6,698 nt of DNA, from NCBI GenBank assembly GCA_019314085.1, contig JAFCZZ010000087.1, forward strand, positions 1-6,698, written 5' to 3'. This DNA comes from Deltaproteobacteria bacterium. GTDB taxonomy: Bacteria; Desulfobacterota; Syntrophia; Syntrophales; UBA2210. Position numbers and translations under genes: made by a program. The number at the start of each line of letters is the position of its first letter. Position 1 is the stretch's first letter. The notes beneath the pieces were generated by a model. That model searched no databases. It was not told the DNA's origin and worked only from the letters and a program-made list of their open reading frames with translations. Shown here piece after piece: positions 1 to 6,566 of the stretch.

Positions 1-69
1 GGTTTGGCTATTCCCAACGGAGGCATCAACTCCTCCTTTGGTGCGGTCGGATATTCGGTATTTTTTTAG
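1..69 (+). CDS. Possible 3' end of an upstream gene, outer-membrane-protein-like tail
   Basis: Frame 1 is open from the window edge to a TAG at 67-69 and gives 22 residues ending GAVGYSVFF. Seen: the last residue is Phe and small or hydrophobic residues alternate at -3 (Val), -5 (Tyr), -7 (Val) and -9 (Gly). This resembles the C-terminal beta-signal that outer-membrane beta-barrels present to the BAM complex (family knowledge). An outer-membrane protein beside an LPS operon would make sense. Caution: the other two plus frames are also open over most of this stretch, and the minus strand has a good ribosome site with an ATG in the same place, so the reading direction is not settled. The fragment is too short to name a product. 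Confidence 0.35.
   Translation, partial: GLAIPNGGINSSFGAVGYSVFF
14..41. repeat. Imperfect 10-bp inverted repeat (hairpin)
   Basis: CCAACGGAGG at 14-23 pairs with CCTCCTTTGG at 32-41, with one mismatch (18 against 37) and an 8-base loop. A run of seven T lies at 61-67, about 20 bases beyond the stem, too far away for a standard intrinsic terminator. Read on the minus strand, the stem contains AAAGGAGG and the loop contains an ATG, so it could also hide a ribosome site of a divergent gene. Confidence 0.5.
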
Positions 70-85
70 CCCCCCACGTTAAGGT

Positions 86-114
86 TTTACATGGAGTCCG
101 GTGAGTGATATAGG
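86..114 (+). promoter_or_regulatory. Candidate sigma70 promoter for the operon
   Basis: TTTACA at 86-91 (5 of 6 to the -35 consensus) is followed after exactly 17 bases by TATAGG at 109-114 (4 of 6 to the -10 consensus). The -10 is preceded by TGA (106-108), which fits an extended -10 element. A T-rich stretch lies just upstream. Transcription would start near 121 and leave a leader of about 30 bases before the first gene. This is a pattern match only, but it is the best promoter candidate in the window and is placed correctly for the gene chain that follows. Confidence 0.5.
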
Positions 115-152
115 GACCGTGTGTTTTTGGGCAGGGGAAAAGGAAGAGGCAC

Positions 153-323
153 ATGAAAATACAGAAGGAACTGCTGGATATCCTGGCATGTCCACAATGC
201 AAGGGGGAGGTCCGTCTGAATGAAGAAGAGACGGGCCTGATATGTGATACGTGCAGACTCCTCTATGAGATCAGGGATGGGATCCCCATTATGCTCATCG
301 ATGAGGCTGTTCCCGTAGATTGA
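153..323 (+). CDS. Trm112 family (YcaR-like) small zinc-ribbon protein
   Basis: This is a 56-residue protein, about the usual length for bacterial Trm112/YcaR proteins. Seen: LACPQCKG near the N-terminus (Cys13, Cys16), CDTC (Cys31, Cys34), then the typical Arg-Asp-Gly-Ile-Pro-Ile-Met-Leu sequence close to the end. The four cysteines form the expected single zinc site of a zinc ribbon. Trm112 proteins in eukaryotes and archaea activate SAM-dependent methyltransferases; the bacterial partners are less clear and no methyltransferase is visible here. The ATG at 153 is preceded by a purine-rich AGGAAGAGG at 141-149, a good ribosome site. In E. coli ycaR lies in the msbA-lpxK-ycaQ-ycaR-kdsB neighbourhood, so its place just before msbA fits a conserved link with lipid A/LPS genes. 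The cellular role is not shown by the sequence. Confidence 0.9.
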   Translation: MKIQKELLDILACPQCKGEVRLNEEETGLICDTCRLLYEIRDGIPIMLIDEAVPVD

Positions 324-368
324 AAGAGATAATACCGATTTGCCTTTCTTGAATCATGAAATCTACGG
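313..368. repeat. Perfect 9-bp inverted repeat across the Trm112 stop codon
   Basis: CCGTAGATT at 313-321 is the exact reverse complement of AATCTACGG at 360-368. The left arm covers the last codons and the first base of the stop codon. The 38-base spacer contains a further 5-bp pairing possibility (GAAAG 322-326 with CTTTC 344-348). No T run follows the right arm, so it is not a normal terminator. A 9-bp pairing at this distance is close to what chance would give in a window this size. Confidence 0.3.
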
Positions 369-460
369 AATGGCCAGATCGGTCAATGTAATGGCAGGTA
401 AGACGGCCCAGTTGTTGTTTTTGAACGAATGACCTGTCGTTCCTGCATCAGGTATCCGGT

Positions 461-2188
461 ATGAACGAATTCAAACGTATTTTACGACTGTCAAAACCGC
501 ATATTCCGAAGTTTCTCCTTGCGGCGGTGTGCATGCTTGCCGTGGGTTCTACAACGGCGGCACTTGCCTTTCTTGTCAAGCCCGCCCTGGATGGGATCTT
601 CCTGGGACAAGACGTCACCAAACTCAAGTGGATACCGTTAATAATCATCGTGATGTATTTTATTAAGGGGGGCTGCAGCTACGGCCAGACGGTTCTGATG
701 AACTTTATAGGTCAGCGGGTGGTAACCGATCTGAGGAGTGATCTCTATAATCACATTCAGAAACAATCCCTCTCCTTTTTCAATAAGAATCCCACTGGGA
801 TACTGATGTCACGCATTACAAACGATGTCAATCTTATCCAGGGAGCGGTTTCGGAGGCCGTATCGAGTCTCTTCAAAGACTCCTTTACACTGATCGGCCT
901 TATCTTTGTCATATTCTATCGTGACTGGAAACTGGCTATTATCGCCGCATTTGTCTTTCCCCTGACCATCTATCCCATAGCCAAATTCGGTGAGAAGATG
1001 AGAAAGGTGGCCACCGGCACCCAGGTGACCATGGGGAGCCTCACCAGTATGCTACAGGAAACCATATCAGGAAATCGAATCGTCAAGGCCTTCGGGATGG
1101 AGGCGTATGAAGGCAGGAGATTTTCCAAAGAGAACGAAGATCTCTTCAGGCTGTTCATGAAATCGGTATCCATACGGGCGATATCCTCCCCCTTTATGGA
1201 ATTTTTGGGCGGTCTCGGGATCGCCGCGATTATCTTTTATGGGGGCTACCAGGTAATACAGGGCATCTCCACGCCCGGGACCTTTTTTTCCTTTCTGACC
1301 GCGCTCATCATGCTTTATGAACCGGTCAAGAGGCTCACAAACATCAACAACACCATCCAGCAGGGGATATCCGCGTCCACCAGGGTCTTCAGCATCATGG
1401 ATATGAGGCCGGGGATACGCAACAAGGAAAACGCGGCAGACCTGCCGAGAATCTCGAAGGATATTGCAATTCGGGATGTTACCTTCAGCTATGGTGACGA
1501 GCCGGTCCTCAAGAATATCAACCTCGATGTCAAGGCCGGTGAGGTGGTGGCCTTTGTCGGAATGAGCGGAGGGGGGAAGACGACCCTGGTGAGCCTGATA
1601 CCGCGATTTTATGACGTGACAAAGGGTCAGATTCTGATCGACGGGCATGATATTCGGGATGTCACCGTCGAATCACTTCGGGGCCAGATAGGAATTGTCA
1701 CACAGCAGACGATACTCTTTAATGATACGGTCAAGAAGAATATCGCCTACGGAGATATACAGAAGAGCGATGAAGAGATCATCAGTGCGGCTAAGGCGGC
1801 CAATGCGTATCAGTTTATCCAAAACCTGCCGAAAGGGTTTGAGACGGTCATCGGAGAACAGGGGGCACGGCTCTCCGGCGGTGAGAAGCAACGCCTCTCC
1901 ATAGCGCGGGCCCTTCTGAAGGACGCGCCCATTCTTATCCTCGATGAGGCCACGTCATCGCTTGATACGGAATCAGAGATGGAGGTGCAGGGGGCCCTCG
2001 AAAATCTCATGAAGGGACGAACAACCCTTGTTATCGCCCACCGACTTTCGACGATCAGTCACGCCAACCGGATCATTGTGCTGGTTGCCGGGGAAATTGT
2101 CGAAAAGGGGACGCATGATACCCTCCTTGAGAAGAAGGGGGAGTACTTCAAACTGTATAATATGCAGTTTAAAGACAATAACCTGTAA
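461..2188 (+). CDS. msbA: MsbA-type lipid A/LPS ABC exporter (half-transporter)
   Basis: This is a 575-residue fusion of a six-helix membrane domain and an ATPase domain, the usual size for MsbA. Hydrophobic segments are seen at about 17-40, 57-75, 135-153, 157-175, 247-265 and 273-290. The ATPase has an A-loop Tyr344, Walker A GMSGGGKTT at 367-375, Q-loop near Gln415, signature LSGGE at 471-475, Walker B ending in Asp495-Glu496, D-loop Ser500-Leu501-Asp502, and H-loop His527. All catalytic residues are present, so it should be active as a homodimer. By family, MsbA flips core-lipid A from the inner to the outer leaflet of the inner membrane; the glycosyltransferases downstream support that substrate over drug export. 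The ATG at 461 has only a weak ribosome site (CAGGT, 449-453), and the preceding 137-base gap holds no convincing terminator. The stop codon overlaps the start of the next gene. A lipid or peptide exporter of related type cannot be fully excluded. Confidence 0.9.
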   Translation: MNEFKRILRLSKPHIPKFLLAAVCMLAVGSTTAALAFLVKPALDGIFLGQDVTKLKWIPLIIIVMYFIKGGCSYGQTVLMNFIGQRVVTDLRSDLYNHIQKQSLSFFNKNPTGILMSRITNDVNLIQGAVSEAVSSLFKDSFTLIGLIFVIFYRDWKLAIIAAFVFPLTIYPIAKFGEKMRKVATGTQVTMGSLTSMLQETISGNRIVKAFGMEAYEGRRFSKENEDLFRLFMKSVSIRAISSPFMEFLGGLGIAAIIFYGGYQVIQGISTPGTFFSFLTALIMLYEPVKRLTNINNTIQQGISASTRVFSIMDMRPGIRNKENAADLPRISKDIAIRDVTFSYGDEPVLKNINLDVKAGEVVAFVGMSGGGKTTLVSLIPRFYDVTKGQILIDGHDIRDVTVESLRGQIGIVTQQTILFNDTVKKNIAYGDIQKSDEEIISAAKAANAYQFIQNLPKGFETVIGEQGARLSGGEKQRLSIARALLKDAPILILDEATSSLDTESEMEVQGALENLMKGRTTLVIAHRLSTISHANRIIVLVAGEIVEKGTHDTLLEKKGEYFKLYNMQFKDNNL

Positions 2189-3183
2189 TGCCGAACTCAG
2201 AAACCCCGTCGACATCGATCGGAAAGATTACCGAGAATCTGTACCTGATAACCCTCCCCATGCCTTTTCGCCTGCGACCTGTCAATGTTGCCGTTCTTGT
2301 GCATGAGAGAGGAGTGGCCCTGTTTGACACCGGGCTGAATATGGGCCATACCTTTTCCCGGCTTGAAGAGGCCCTGAAGGTGATCGACCGGTCGGTTCGC
2401 GATATAGACCATATATTTATCACCCACCATCACGCCGATCACTGCGGCCTGGCCGGCAGAATCAAAGAGATGTCGGGGGCAGTTATCCACATGTCCGAGA
2501 TCGGCAGGCAGATCGTACAGAGCAATCACGATCAGGGACAGGTCGCCGAGACGGTAAAAACATTCTACGTGGAACAGGGAATTGCGGAAGAAACGGTTAA
2601 CGCCTACCTGGTTTTTCTCCGTTATTTCAGAAAGGCGACGGTTCCCTTCCAGGTAGACGAATGTCTTGATTTTGAAAGGGAATACCCCATTGGTGATACG
2701 GCGTTTGAGGTTTTTCCAACCCCCGGGCACGCGCGTGACCATGTATCTTATTTCTTCCGGAGAGAGGGCATACTGCTCTCCGGGGATCATATTTTGTCGG
2801 AAAGCACTCTCAACCTTCGACCGGACCTGTTTTGCACCGGATTTCGGCCTGCGCAGGCAATGCTCGATTCACTGGCCCGTGTAGAAGACCTCCCGGCGAC
2901 ACGGGTTCTGCCGGCCCACGGCGCGCCCTTTTCAAACCTGAAGGGAATGGTCGAAGATATGAGGAAATGTCACGGGGAGCGAAAGAATCTCATCCTTGAG
3001 TCAGTCAAAAAGAGACCCAAAACGGCATTTCAGATCTCTCAGGATATCTTCGGAACAGATCTTCCCGGGTTCGATGCGTTTCTTACCCTCAATGAAACGC
3101 ATGCCCACCTGGTGGAGTTCAGGCATGAGGGAATAGTCAGAGAATCCAGGGAAAACGGGAGGATTGTATACGGTATCGACTGA
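2188..3183 (+). CDS. Metallo-beta-lactamase-fold hydrolase
   Basis: This is a 331-residue cytoplasmic protein without a signal peptide. Seen: the HxHxDH zinc motif (His80, His82, Asp84, His85), a third-ligand His181 in TPGH, the bridging Asp200 in SGDH, and His244 in LPAHG. This is the complete two-zinc site of the superfamily. After residue 255 there is a predicted helical, charged tail that resembles the winged-helix extension of LACTB2-like members. Such enzymes hydrolyse thioesters, phosphodiesters or lactones; the substrate cannot be read from the sequence. The start ATG shares one base with the msbA stop (TAATG) and has no clear ribosome site of its own, so translation is probably coupled to msbA. 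An internal Met at residue 25 is a less likely start because it would remove the conserved N-terminal strand. A role in LPS handling is inferred from position only. Confidence 0.85.
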   Translation: MPNSETPSTSIGKITENLYLITLPMPFRLRPVNVAVLVHERGVALFDTGLNMGHTFSRLEEALKVIDRSVRDIDHIFITHHHADHCGLAGRIKEMSGAVIHMSEIGRQIVQSNHDQGQVAETVKTFYVEQGIAEETVNAYLVFLRYFRKATVPFQVDECLDFEREYPIGDTAFEVFPTPGHARDHVSYFFRREGILLSGDHILSESTLNLRPDLFCTGFRPAQAMLDSLARVEDLPATRVLPAHGAPFSNLKGMVEDMRKCHGERKNLILESVKKRPKTAFQISQDIFGTDLPGFDAFLTLNETHAHLVEFRHEGIVRESRENGRIVYGID

Positions 3184-3200
3184 TTTGTGGTATATGGACG

Positions 3201-3220
3201 GTGGTCCCTTCACGGGGCAC
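3201..3220 (+). other. Short GC-rich hairpin between the MBL and GT9 genes
   Basis: GTGGTCCC (3201-3208) can fold on GGGGCAC (3214-3220) with a 5-base loop, one bulged G and one G-T pair. No T run follows, so termination is doubtful; it could be a processing or stability element in the 114-base gap 3184-3297. No other signal, such as a clear promoter, was recognised in that gap. Confidence 0.3.
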
Positions 3221-3297
3221 GGTTATGAGCGACGACGCTGGCTTTGCCTGGATACTTATGTTGCGGATGGTTGCTGATTGTTGATAAGAACAGACGC

Positions 3298-4392
3298 ATG
3301 ATAATAAAAGGCGGCAAAAGATTCGGACGAGAGGCATCGCGTATCCTCATCATACAATTGGGTGATATCGGTGATGTCGTGTGGGCTACCCCCGCCTTCC
3401 AGGCCGTCAAAGAGGCGTATCCTCAGGCATCGGTATCTGTCCTCGTAAGGGAAGGCCTCGGATCGCTTGTGGAGGCGGATCCCCATATCCACAAAATTTT
3501 TGAGATTCAACGACGCGGCAGGAACCTTCTGAAAAAAACGAAGAGACAGATCGACTTTATCAGAAGTTTGCGCAGGGAGCGCCTCGATCTGGTCTTTGAC
3601 CTTCGGCTGGATGACCGGGGCGCCTTTATGGCATTCCTGACGGGAGCCCCCTGCAGGGTCTCCACCGTTGATCACACCGTGATGTGGCGCAACCGGCTGT
3701 TTACGCACCTTGTAGATCCCTCACCGACGGCTGAGAGGATCCATGGAGCGGCGGAGCAGTCGCTGCGGATTGTCAGGGAATTCGGCATAGAGACGGAGAA
3801 TCCCATACCGAAGTTGTGGGTATCTGACGCGACAAGCGAAACAGTACGCCGGCTGCTCGACCAGGAAGGGGTGTCGGCGGCGGGGGGATGGGTTTCGATC
3901 AACCCCTTTGCCCGTTGGCCGCACAAGGAATGGGATGATGAAAAATGGATACGGATCATTAACTGGTTGTGGAAAGAGTATGAGCTTGCGACCGTGATCG
4001 TGGGGTCTTCGGGGGAGACAAAGAGGGCAGCCTATATCAGGAGCCGCAGTTGCGGGGAGGTGTTCAGCCTTGCCGGCAGGACCACCTTGGGGGAACTGGC
4101 CGGGCTGCTCGGCCTGGGTTGTCTCCATATCGGGGTGGACAGCGCGGCCCCGCACATTGCCGCGGCCGTGGGCACTCCCACGATAACCATCTATGGCCCG
4201 TCCGACTGGCTGGACTGGGCGCCCCAGGGCGCGATGCATGACATCATCATCCCCGATCGTGATTGCGCCCCATGTCACCAGAAGGGATGCGATGGGAGCG
4301 GCACAAGCAAATGTCTCGAAGAGTTGACGGTTGAGAAGGTACAGAAAGAGATACAAGAAGCCCTGGACAGAGGCATCATACGAAAACACTGA
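3298..4392 (+). CDS. GT9 family glycosyltransferase, LPS heptosyltransferase-like
   Basis: The protein has 364 residues from the ATG at 3298, normal for the WaaC/WaaF/WaaQ family. Seen: an N-terminal strand and loop ILIIQLGDIGDVV in which Asp26 matches the catalytic Asp of WaaC, and the donor-site motif GVDSAAPHIAAAVGTP (279-294, Asp281 and His286) followed by YGPSDW. Four cysteines near the end (323, 326, 331, 339) form the CxPC...C...C pattern common in GT9 proteins. By family it transfers a heptose from an ADP-heptose donor to the inner core at the cytoplasmic membrane face. The GPSDW-x-x-WAP segment recalls heptosyltransferase III (WaaQ) types, but the acceptor is uncertain. Start choice: the frame is open upstream to a TTG at 3244, which would add 18 residues without family likeness. 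Neither start has a good ribosome site; ATG is preferred. It ends 14 bases before the next gene. Confidence 0.85.
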   Translation: MIIKGGKRFGREASRILIIQLGDIGDVVWATPAFQAVKEAYPQASVSVLVREGLGSLVEADPHIHKIFEIQRRGRNLLKKTKRQIDFIRSLRRERLDLVFDLRLDDRGAFMAFLTGAPCRVSTVDHTVMWRNRLFTHLVDPSPTAERIHGAAEQSLRIVREFGIETENPIPKLWVSDATSETVRRLLDQEGVSAAGGWVSINPFARWPHKEWDDEKWIRIINWLWKEYELATVIVGSSGETKRAAYIRSRSCGEVFSLAGRTTLGELAGLLGLGCLHIGVDSAAPHIAAAVGTPTITIYGPSDWLDWAPQGAMHDIIIPDRDCAPCHQKGCDGSGTSKCLEELTVEKVQKEIQEALDRGIIRKH

Positions 4393-4396
4393 GGAG
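4391..4396 (+). promoter_or_regulatory. Ribosome binding site of the GT2 gene overlapping the GT9 stop
   Basis: GAGGAG lies 10 bases before the ATG at 4407 and shares two bases with the TGA at 4390-4392. Ribosomes ending on the GT9 gene would sit on this site, which suggests coupled translation and supports the start at 4407. Confidence 0.6.
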
Positions 4397-4406
4397 CGTA
4401 CAGCGG

Positions 4407-5348
4407 ATGAGGAAGGTCTTGATCGGCATACCGGTATTGGACAATATTGAGATAACGAGAGCGTGCCTGCAACACCTGTATGGCAACACAAAGGGTGACA
4501 GATTGGGATTGCAGGTCTCCGTCCTGCTTATTGATAACGGATCGCGGGAGGACATAGAATCTGTTTTCCGGCAGGAGTTTCGGGAGCCGGCGTTTGCCAC
4601 CTATTTTCTGAGAAATGCTCAGAACCGGGGTGTGGCCGCCGCATGGAACCAGATTCTGCGGTTCACGCCGGAGGATGCTCCCGGTCAGTCGCTGCATTAC
4701 GATTATTATGTCGTCGCGAATAATGATGCCCTGTTCGGCGATGACTGGCTGCAGCCGATGGTGGAAGCAATGGAAGCCGATACGAGAATCGGCTGGATCT
4801 CCGCCATGGAAAATGGTTCTACCGTTCTGGATGAGCTGGTAGAGGCCCATTCACTGTCAAAGGACTACCGTGTGGATCCCCAAAAACCCTATACAACGGC
4901 GGTCGTTCATGAGAGCCTGACTCACATCTATGAAAAGTGGGGGGGACATGCCTCCTTTTGCCAGCTTGTCAGGGACAAGGGATTGCCCCTTTTTATCCCT
5001 TTTCAGAAGGAGGTCCGGTCCGCCGTCTGCTTTATGGTCCGGTCCGCGATGATCGAGCAGATTGGTTTTTTTGATGAGGATTATTCCCCGATCGGTATCG
5101 CGGAGGACCTGGAATATTTTCTGAGGATGGAGCGGATCCTCATGCCGGCACGGCTGACCGATGAGGCCTATCCCGAGGATTCAAAATGGAAATGCGGTTT
5201 CTGCGGCAGGAGCGTTGTGCACCACAACTGGTGCAGTACACGCCAGGGGCCGCACTTCGACGGGCGAAAATGGGATAAGATGCGGGAAAAGAACTGGAAG
5301 GCCAAATTCGGGAAATCCCGCAAACATTACACAAAACTGCTGCCATAG
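4407..5348 (+). CDS. GT2 family glycosyltransferase
   Basis: The protein has 313 residues with a single GT-A fold and no membrane segment. Seen: N-terminal strand VLIGIPVLDN, nucleotide-binding IDNGS (42-46), NRGVAAAWN (73-81), the metal-binding DxD equivalent Asn105-Asn106-Asp107, and the late Glu233-Asp234 pair that matches the ED catalytic-base motif of inverting GT2 enzymes. The last 25 residues are rich in Lys and Arg, which may help it bind the inner membrane. By family it transfers a sugar from a nucleotide-sugar donor; donor and acceptor cannot be read. The position between a GT9 and a WaaG-like GT4 enzyme suggests an LPS core or O-chain sugar. Odd points: a C263-x2-C266-x5-HH-x2-C276 cluster near the C-terminus, and a 12-base direct repeat that encodes Val-Arg-Ser-Ala twice. 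Confidence 0.85.
   Translation: MRKVLIGIPVLDNIEITRACLQHLYGNTKGDRLGLQVSVLLIDNGSREDIESVFRQEFREPAFATYFLRNAQNRGVAAAWNQILRFTPEDAPGQSLHYDYYVVANNDALFGDDWLQPMVEAMEADTRIGWISAMENGSTVLDELVEAHSLSKDYRVDPQKPYTTAVVHESLTHIYEKWGGHASFCQLVRDKGLPLFIPFQKEVRSAVCFMVRSAMIEQIGFFDEDYSPIGIAEDLEYFLRMERILMPARLTDEAYPEDSKWKCGFCGRSVVHHNWCSTRQGPHFDGRKWDKMREKNWKAKFGKSRKHYTKLLP
5012..5047 (+). repeat. 12-base direct repeat inside the GT2 gene
   Basis: GGTCCGGTCCGC occurs at 5012-5023 and again at 5036-5047, exactly 24 bases apart and in the same reading frame, so Val-Arg-Ser-Ala is encoded twice with the same codons (residues 203-206 and 211-214). Each copy is itself built from GGTCC repeated. It may be a trace of a small local duplication, or chance within a conserved strand. 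Confidence 0.6.
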
Positions 5349-5372
5349 ATCGGCTCCGCTTCGAAAGGTCTT

Positions 5373-6548
5373 ATGAAAAAGATCGCGTTCGCCATAGAAA
5401 AGTTCAGCCGTTATGCCGGGGGAGCTGAATCGTATGCCGTTTCCCTCGCCACCACCCTGATAGCTCAGGGGTGGGAGGTGCATCTCTTCGGGGAGGCGTG
5501 GGATGGTGAGCCCGAAGCGGCGATCTTTCACCGGATACCCATACCGCGATATCTCCCCGCCTGGCTGAAGATTGCCCTCTTCGCGCTGAGGCATAGGCGA
5601 GCGGTACGGAATCAGGACTTTGATGTAATCATGGGTTTCGGCAATACGGTGTATATGAATGTGTATCAAAGTCATGGTGGTGTTCATCAAATCTCGACAG
5701 AGAGGAAGGTGTACTCGGAGCGCAGTGCGATGAAACGGGCACTCAAGCGATTGACAATTGTCCTGTCGCCCAAACAGTGGATGAGGGCCTGGATCGAATC
5801 GGCGCCCTTCCGGCTTGATCCGCGGCCGGAGATAGTGGCAATTGCTCACATGATACAGAGAGACATGGAATCCGTTTTCCATGTGAGCAGTAGTGATATT
5901 CACGTTGTGTATAATGGAGTTGATACCTCCCGGTATAATCGGAATCTGCGGGATACGGTGAGAGGCCCGCTACGGAAACGATTAGGCATACAAGACGATG
6001 AGGTGGTGTTTCTGTTTGTCTCTTATGACTTGAAAAAGAAGGGGATAGAACCTCTCATCGAAGCGGCGTTTCAACTCAAAGATTCTGCACACGACAGGTT
6101 CAGGATCATCATTGTCGGTGGGTTGCCCTCTAGGTCTCTCGCAAGACGGATCAAACGGCTCCACCTTGAAGATACAATACTTTTTACGGGGCCGGTCCGC
6201 TCCACGGATCAGTATTACGCGAACAGCGACGTGTTTGTCCTTCCAACCTATTACGATGCGTGTTCCCTTGTTGTAATCGAGGCAATGGCATGCAGCCTTC
6301 CGCCAATCACAACAACGGCCAATGGAGCCGCCGGGATTATCGCCGATGGAAGGGATGGATTTGTTATTCCTCACCCGCCCGAATCACCGGATCTGGCAGA
6401 GAAGATGCGGGTGTTTTTTGATGGAGAGAAGCGCCAGCAGATGTCTCATGAGGCATCACGCGTGGGCCACCAGTATTCTTTACAAAAGAATCATCAGGAG
6501 ATGATCAGGATATTTGATGACATTGCAGCCTCAAAAAACCCCGATTGA
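5373..6548 (+). CDS. GT4 family glycosyltransferase, WaaG-like
   Basis: This is a 391-residue GT-B enzyme, close to the usual length of WaaG (LPS core glucosyltransferase I). Seen: N-terminal GGAES (16-20) with the following helix, then EVHLFGEAWDGE as in WaaG-type proteins, a linker YNGVD (180-184) before the second domain, SYDLKKKG (217-224) with the phosphate-binding Lys cluster, and LPTYYDACSLVVIEAMA (290-306). The last is the E-x7-E motif of retaining GT4 enzymes with Asp295 in place of the first Glu, a known variant in WaaG-like proteins. By family it adds a hexose, often glucose, to the heptose region of the core from a UDP-sugar. The ATG at 5373 has AAAGG at 5364-5368. It begins 24 bases after the GT2 gene, and its TGA is 18 bases before the next chosen start. 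The exact sugar is an inference. Confidence 0.87.
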   Translation: MKKIAFAIEKFSRYAGGAESYAVSLATTLIAQGWEVHLFGEAWDGEPEAAIFHRIPIPRYLPAWLKIALFALRHRRAVRNQDFDVIMGFGNTVYMNVYQSHGGVHQISTERKVYSERSAMKRALKRLTIVLSPKQWMRAWIESAPFRLDPRPEIVAIAHMIQRDMESVFHVSSSDIHVVYNGVDTSRYNRNLRDTVRGPLRKRLGIQDDEVVFLFVSYDLKKKGIEPLIEAAFQLKDSAHDRFRIIIVGGLPSRSLARRIKRLHLEDTILFTGPVRSTDQYYANSDVFVLPTYYDACSLVVIEAMACSLPPITTTANGAAGIIADGRDGFVIPHPPESPDLAEKMRVFFDGEKRQQMSHEASRVGHQYSLQKNHQEMIRIFDDIAASKNPD

Positions 6549-6550
6549 AT

Positions 6551-6558
6551 GGAGCAGG
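6551..6558 (+). promoter_or_regulatory. Ribosome binding site deciding the carbamoyltransferase start
   Basis: GGAG (6551-6554) and AGG (6556-6558) lie 12 and 8 bases before the ATG at 6567. An in-frame ATG at 6549 directly follows the GT4 stop codon, but it would place this site inside the gene, so the downstream ATG is preferred. Confidence 0.5.
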
Positions 6559-6566
6559 CAACAAAA

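Noticed and set aside
61..67. T run considered as an intrinsic terminator with the hairpin 14-41
   Set aside because: The run starts about 20 bases after the stem, whereas an intrinsic terminator needs it directly behind the stem.
387..392. TGTAAT considered as a -10 element for msbA
   Set aside because: No acceptable -35 element lies 16-18 bases upstream.
1067..1648. 193-codon minus-strand open frame inside msbA
   Set aside because: It lies fully within the conserved transporter gene and has no domain or ribosome-site support.
2197..2790. 197-codon minus-strand open frame inside the MBL gene
   Set aside because: It is opposite the zinc-site coding region and has no recognisable protein features.
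3225..3284. Short 19-codon plus-strand ORF before the GT9 gene
   Set aside because: It has only a weak ribosome site and no recognisable peptide; such ORFs arise readily by chance in a 114-base gap.
3281..3305. TTGATA and GATAAT considered as a promoter for the GT9 gene
   Set aside because: The spacing is only about 13 bases and the -10 would lie inside the start of the gene.
3721..4491. 256-codon open frame on the minus strand across the GT9 gene
   Set aside because: It runs antisense to a gene with clear family motifs, has no recognisable domain, and is rich in Pro, Arg and His as expected of a shadow frame.
5181..5903. 240-codon open frame on the minus strand across the GT2/GT4 junction
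   Set aside because: It covers the ends of two well-supported genes and shows no family motif; it is a by-product of codon use.
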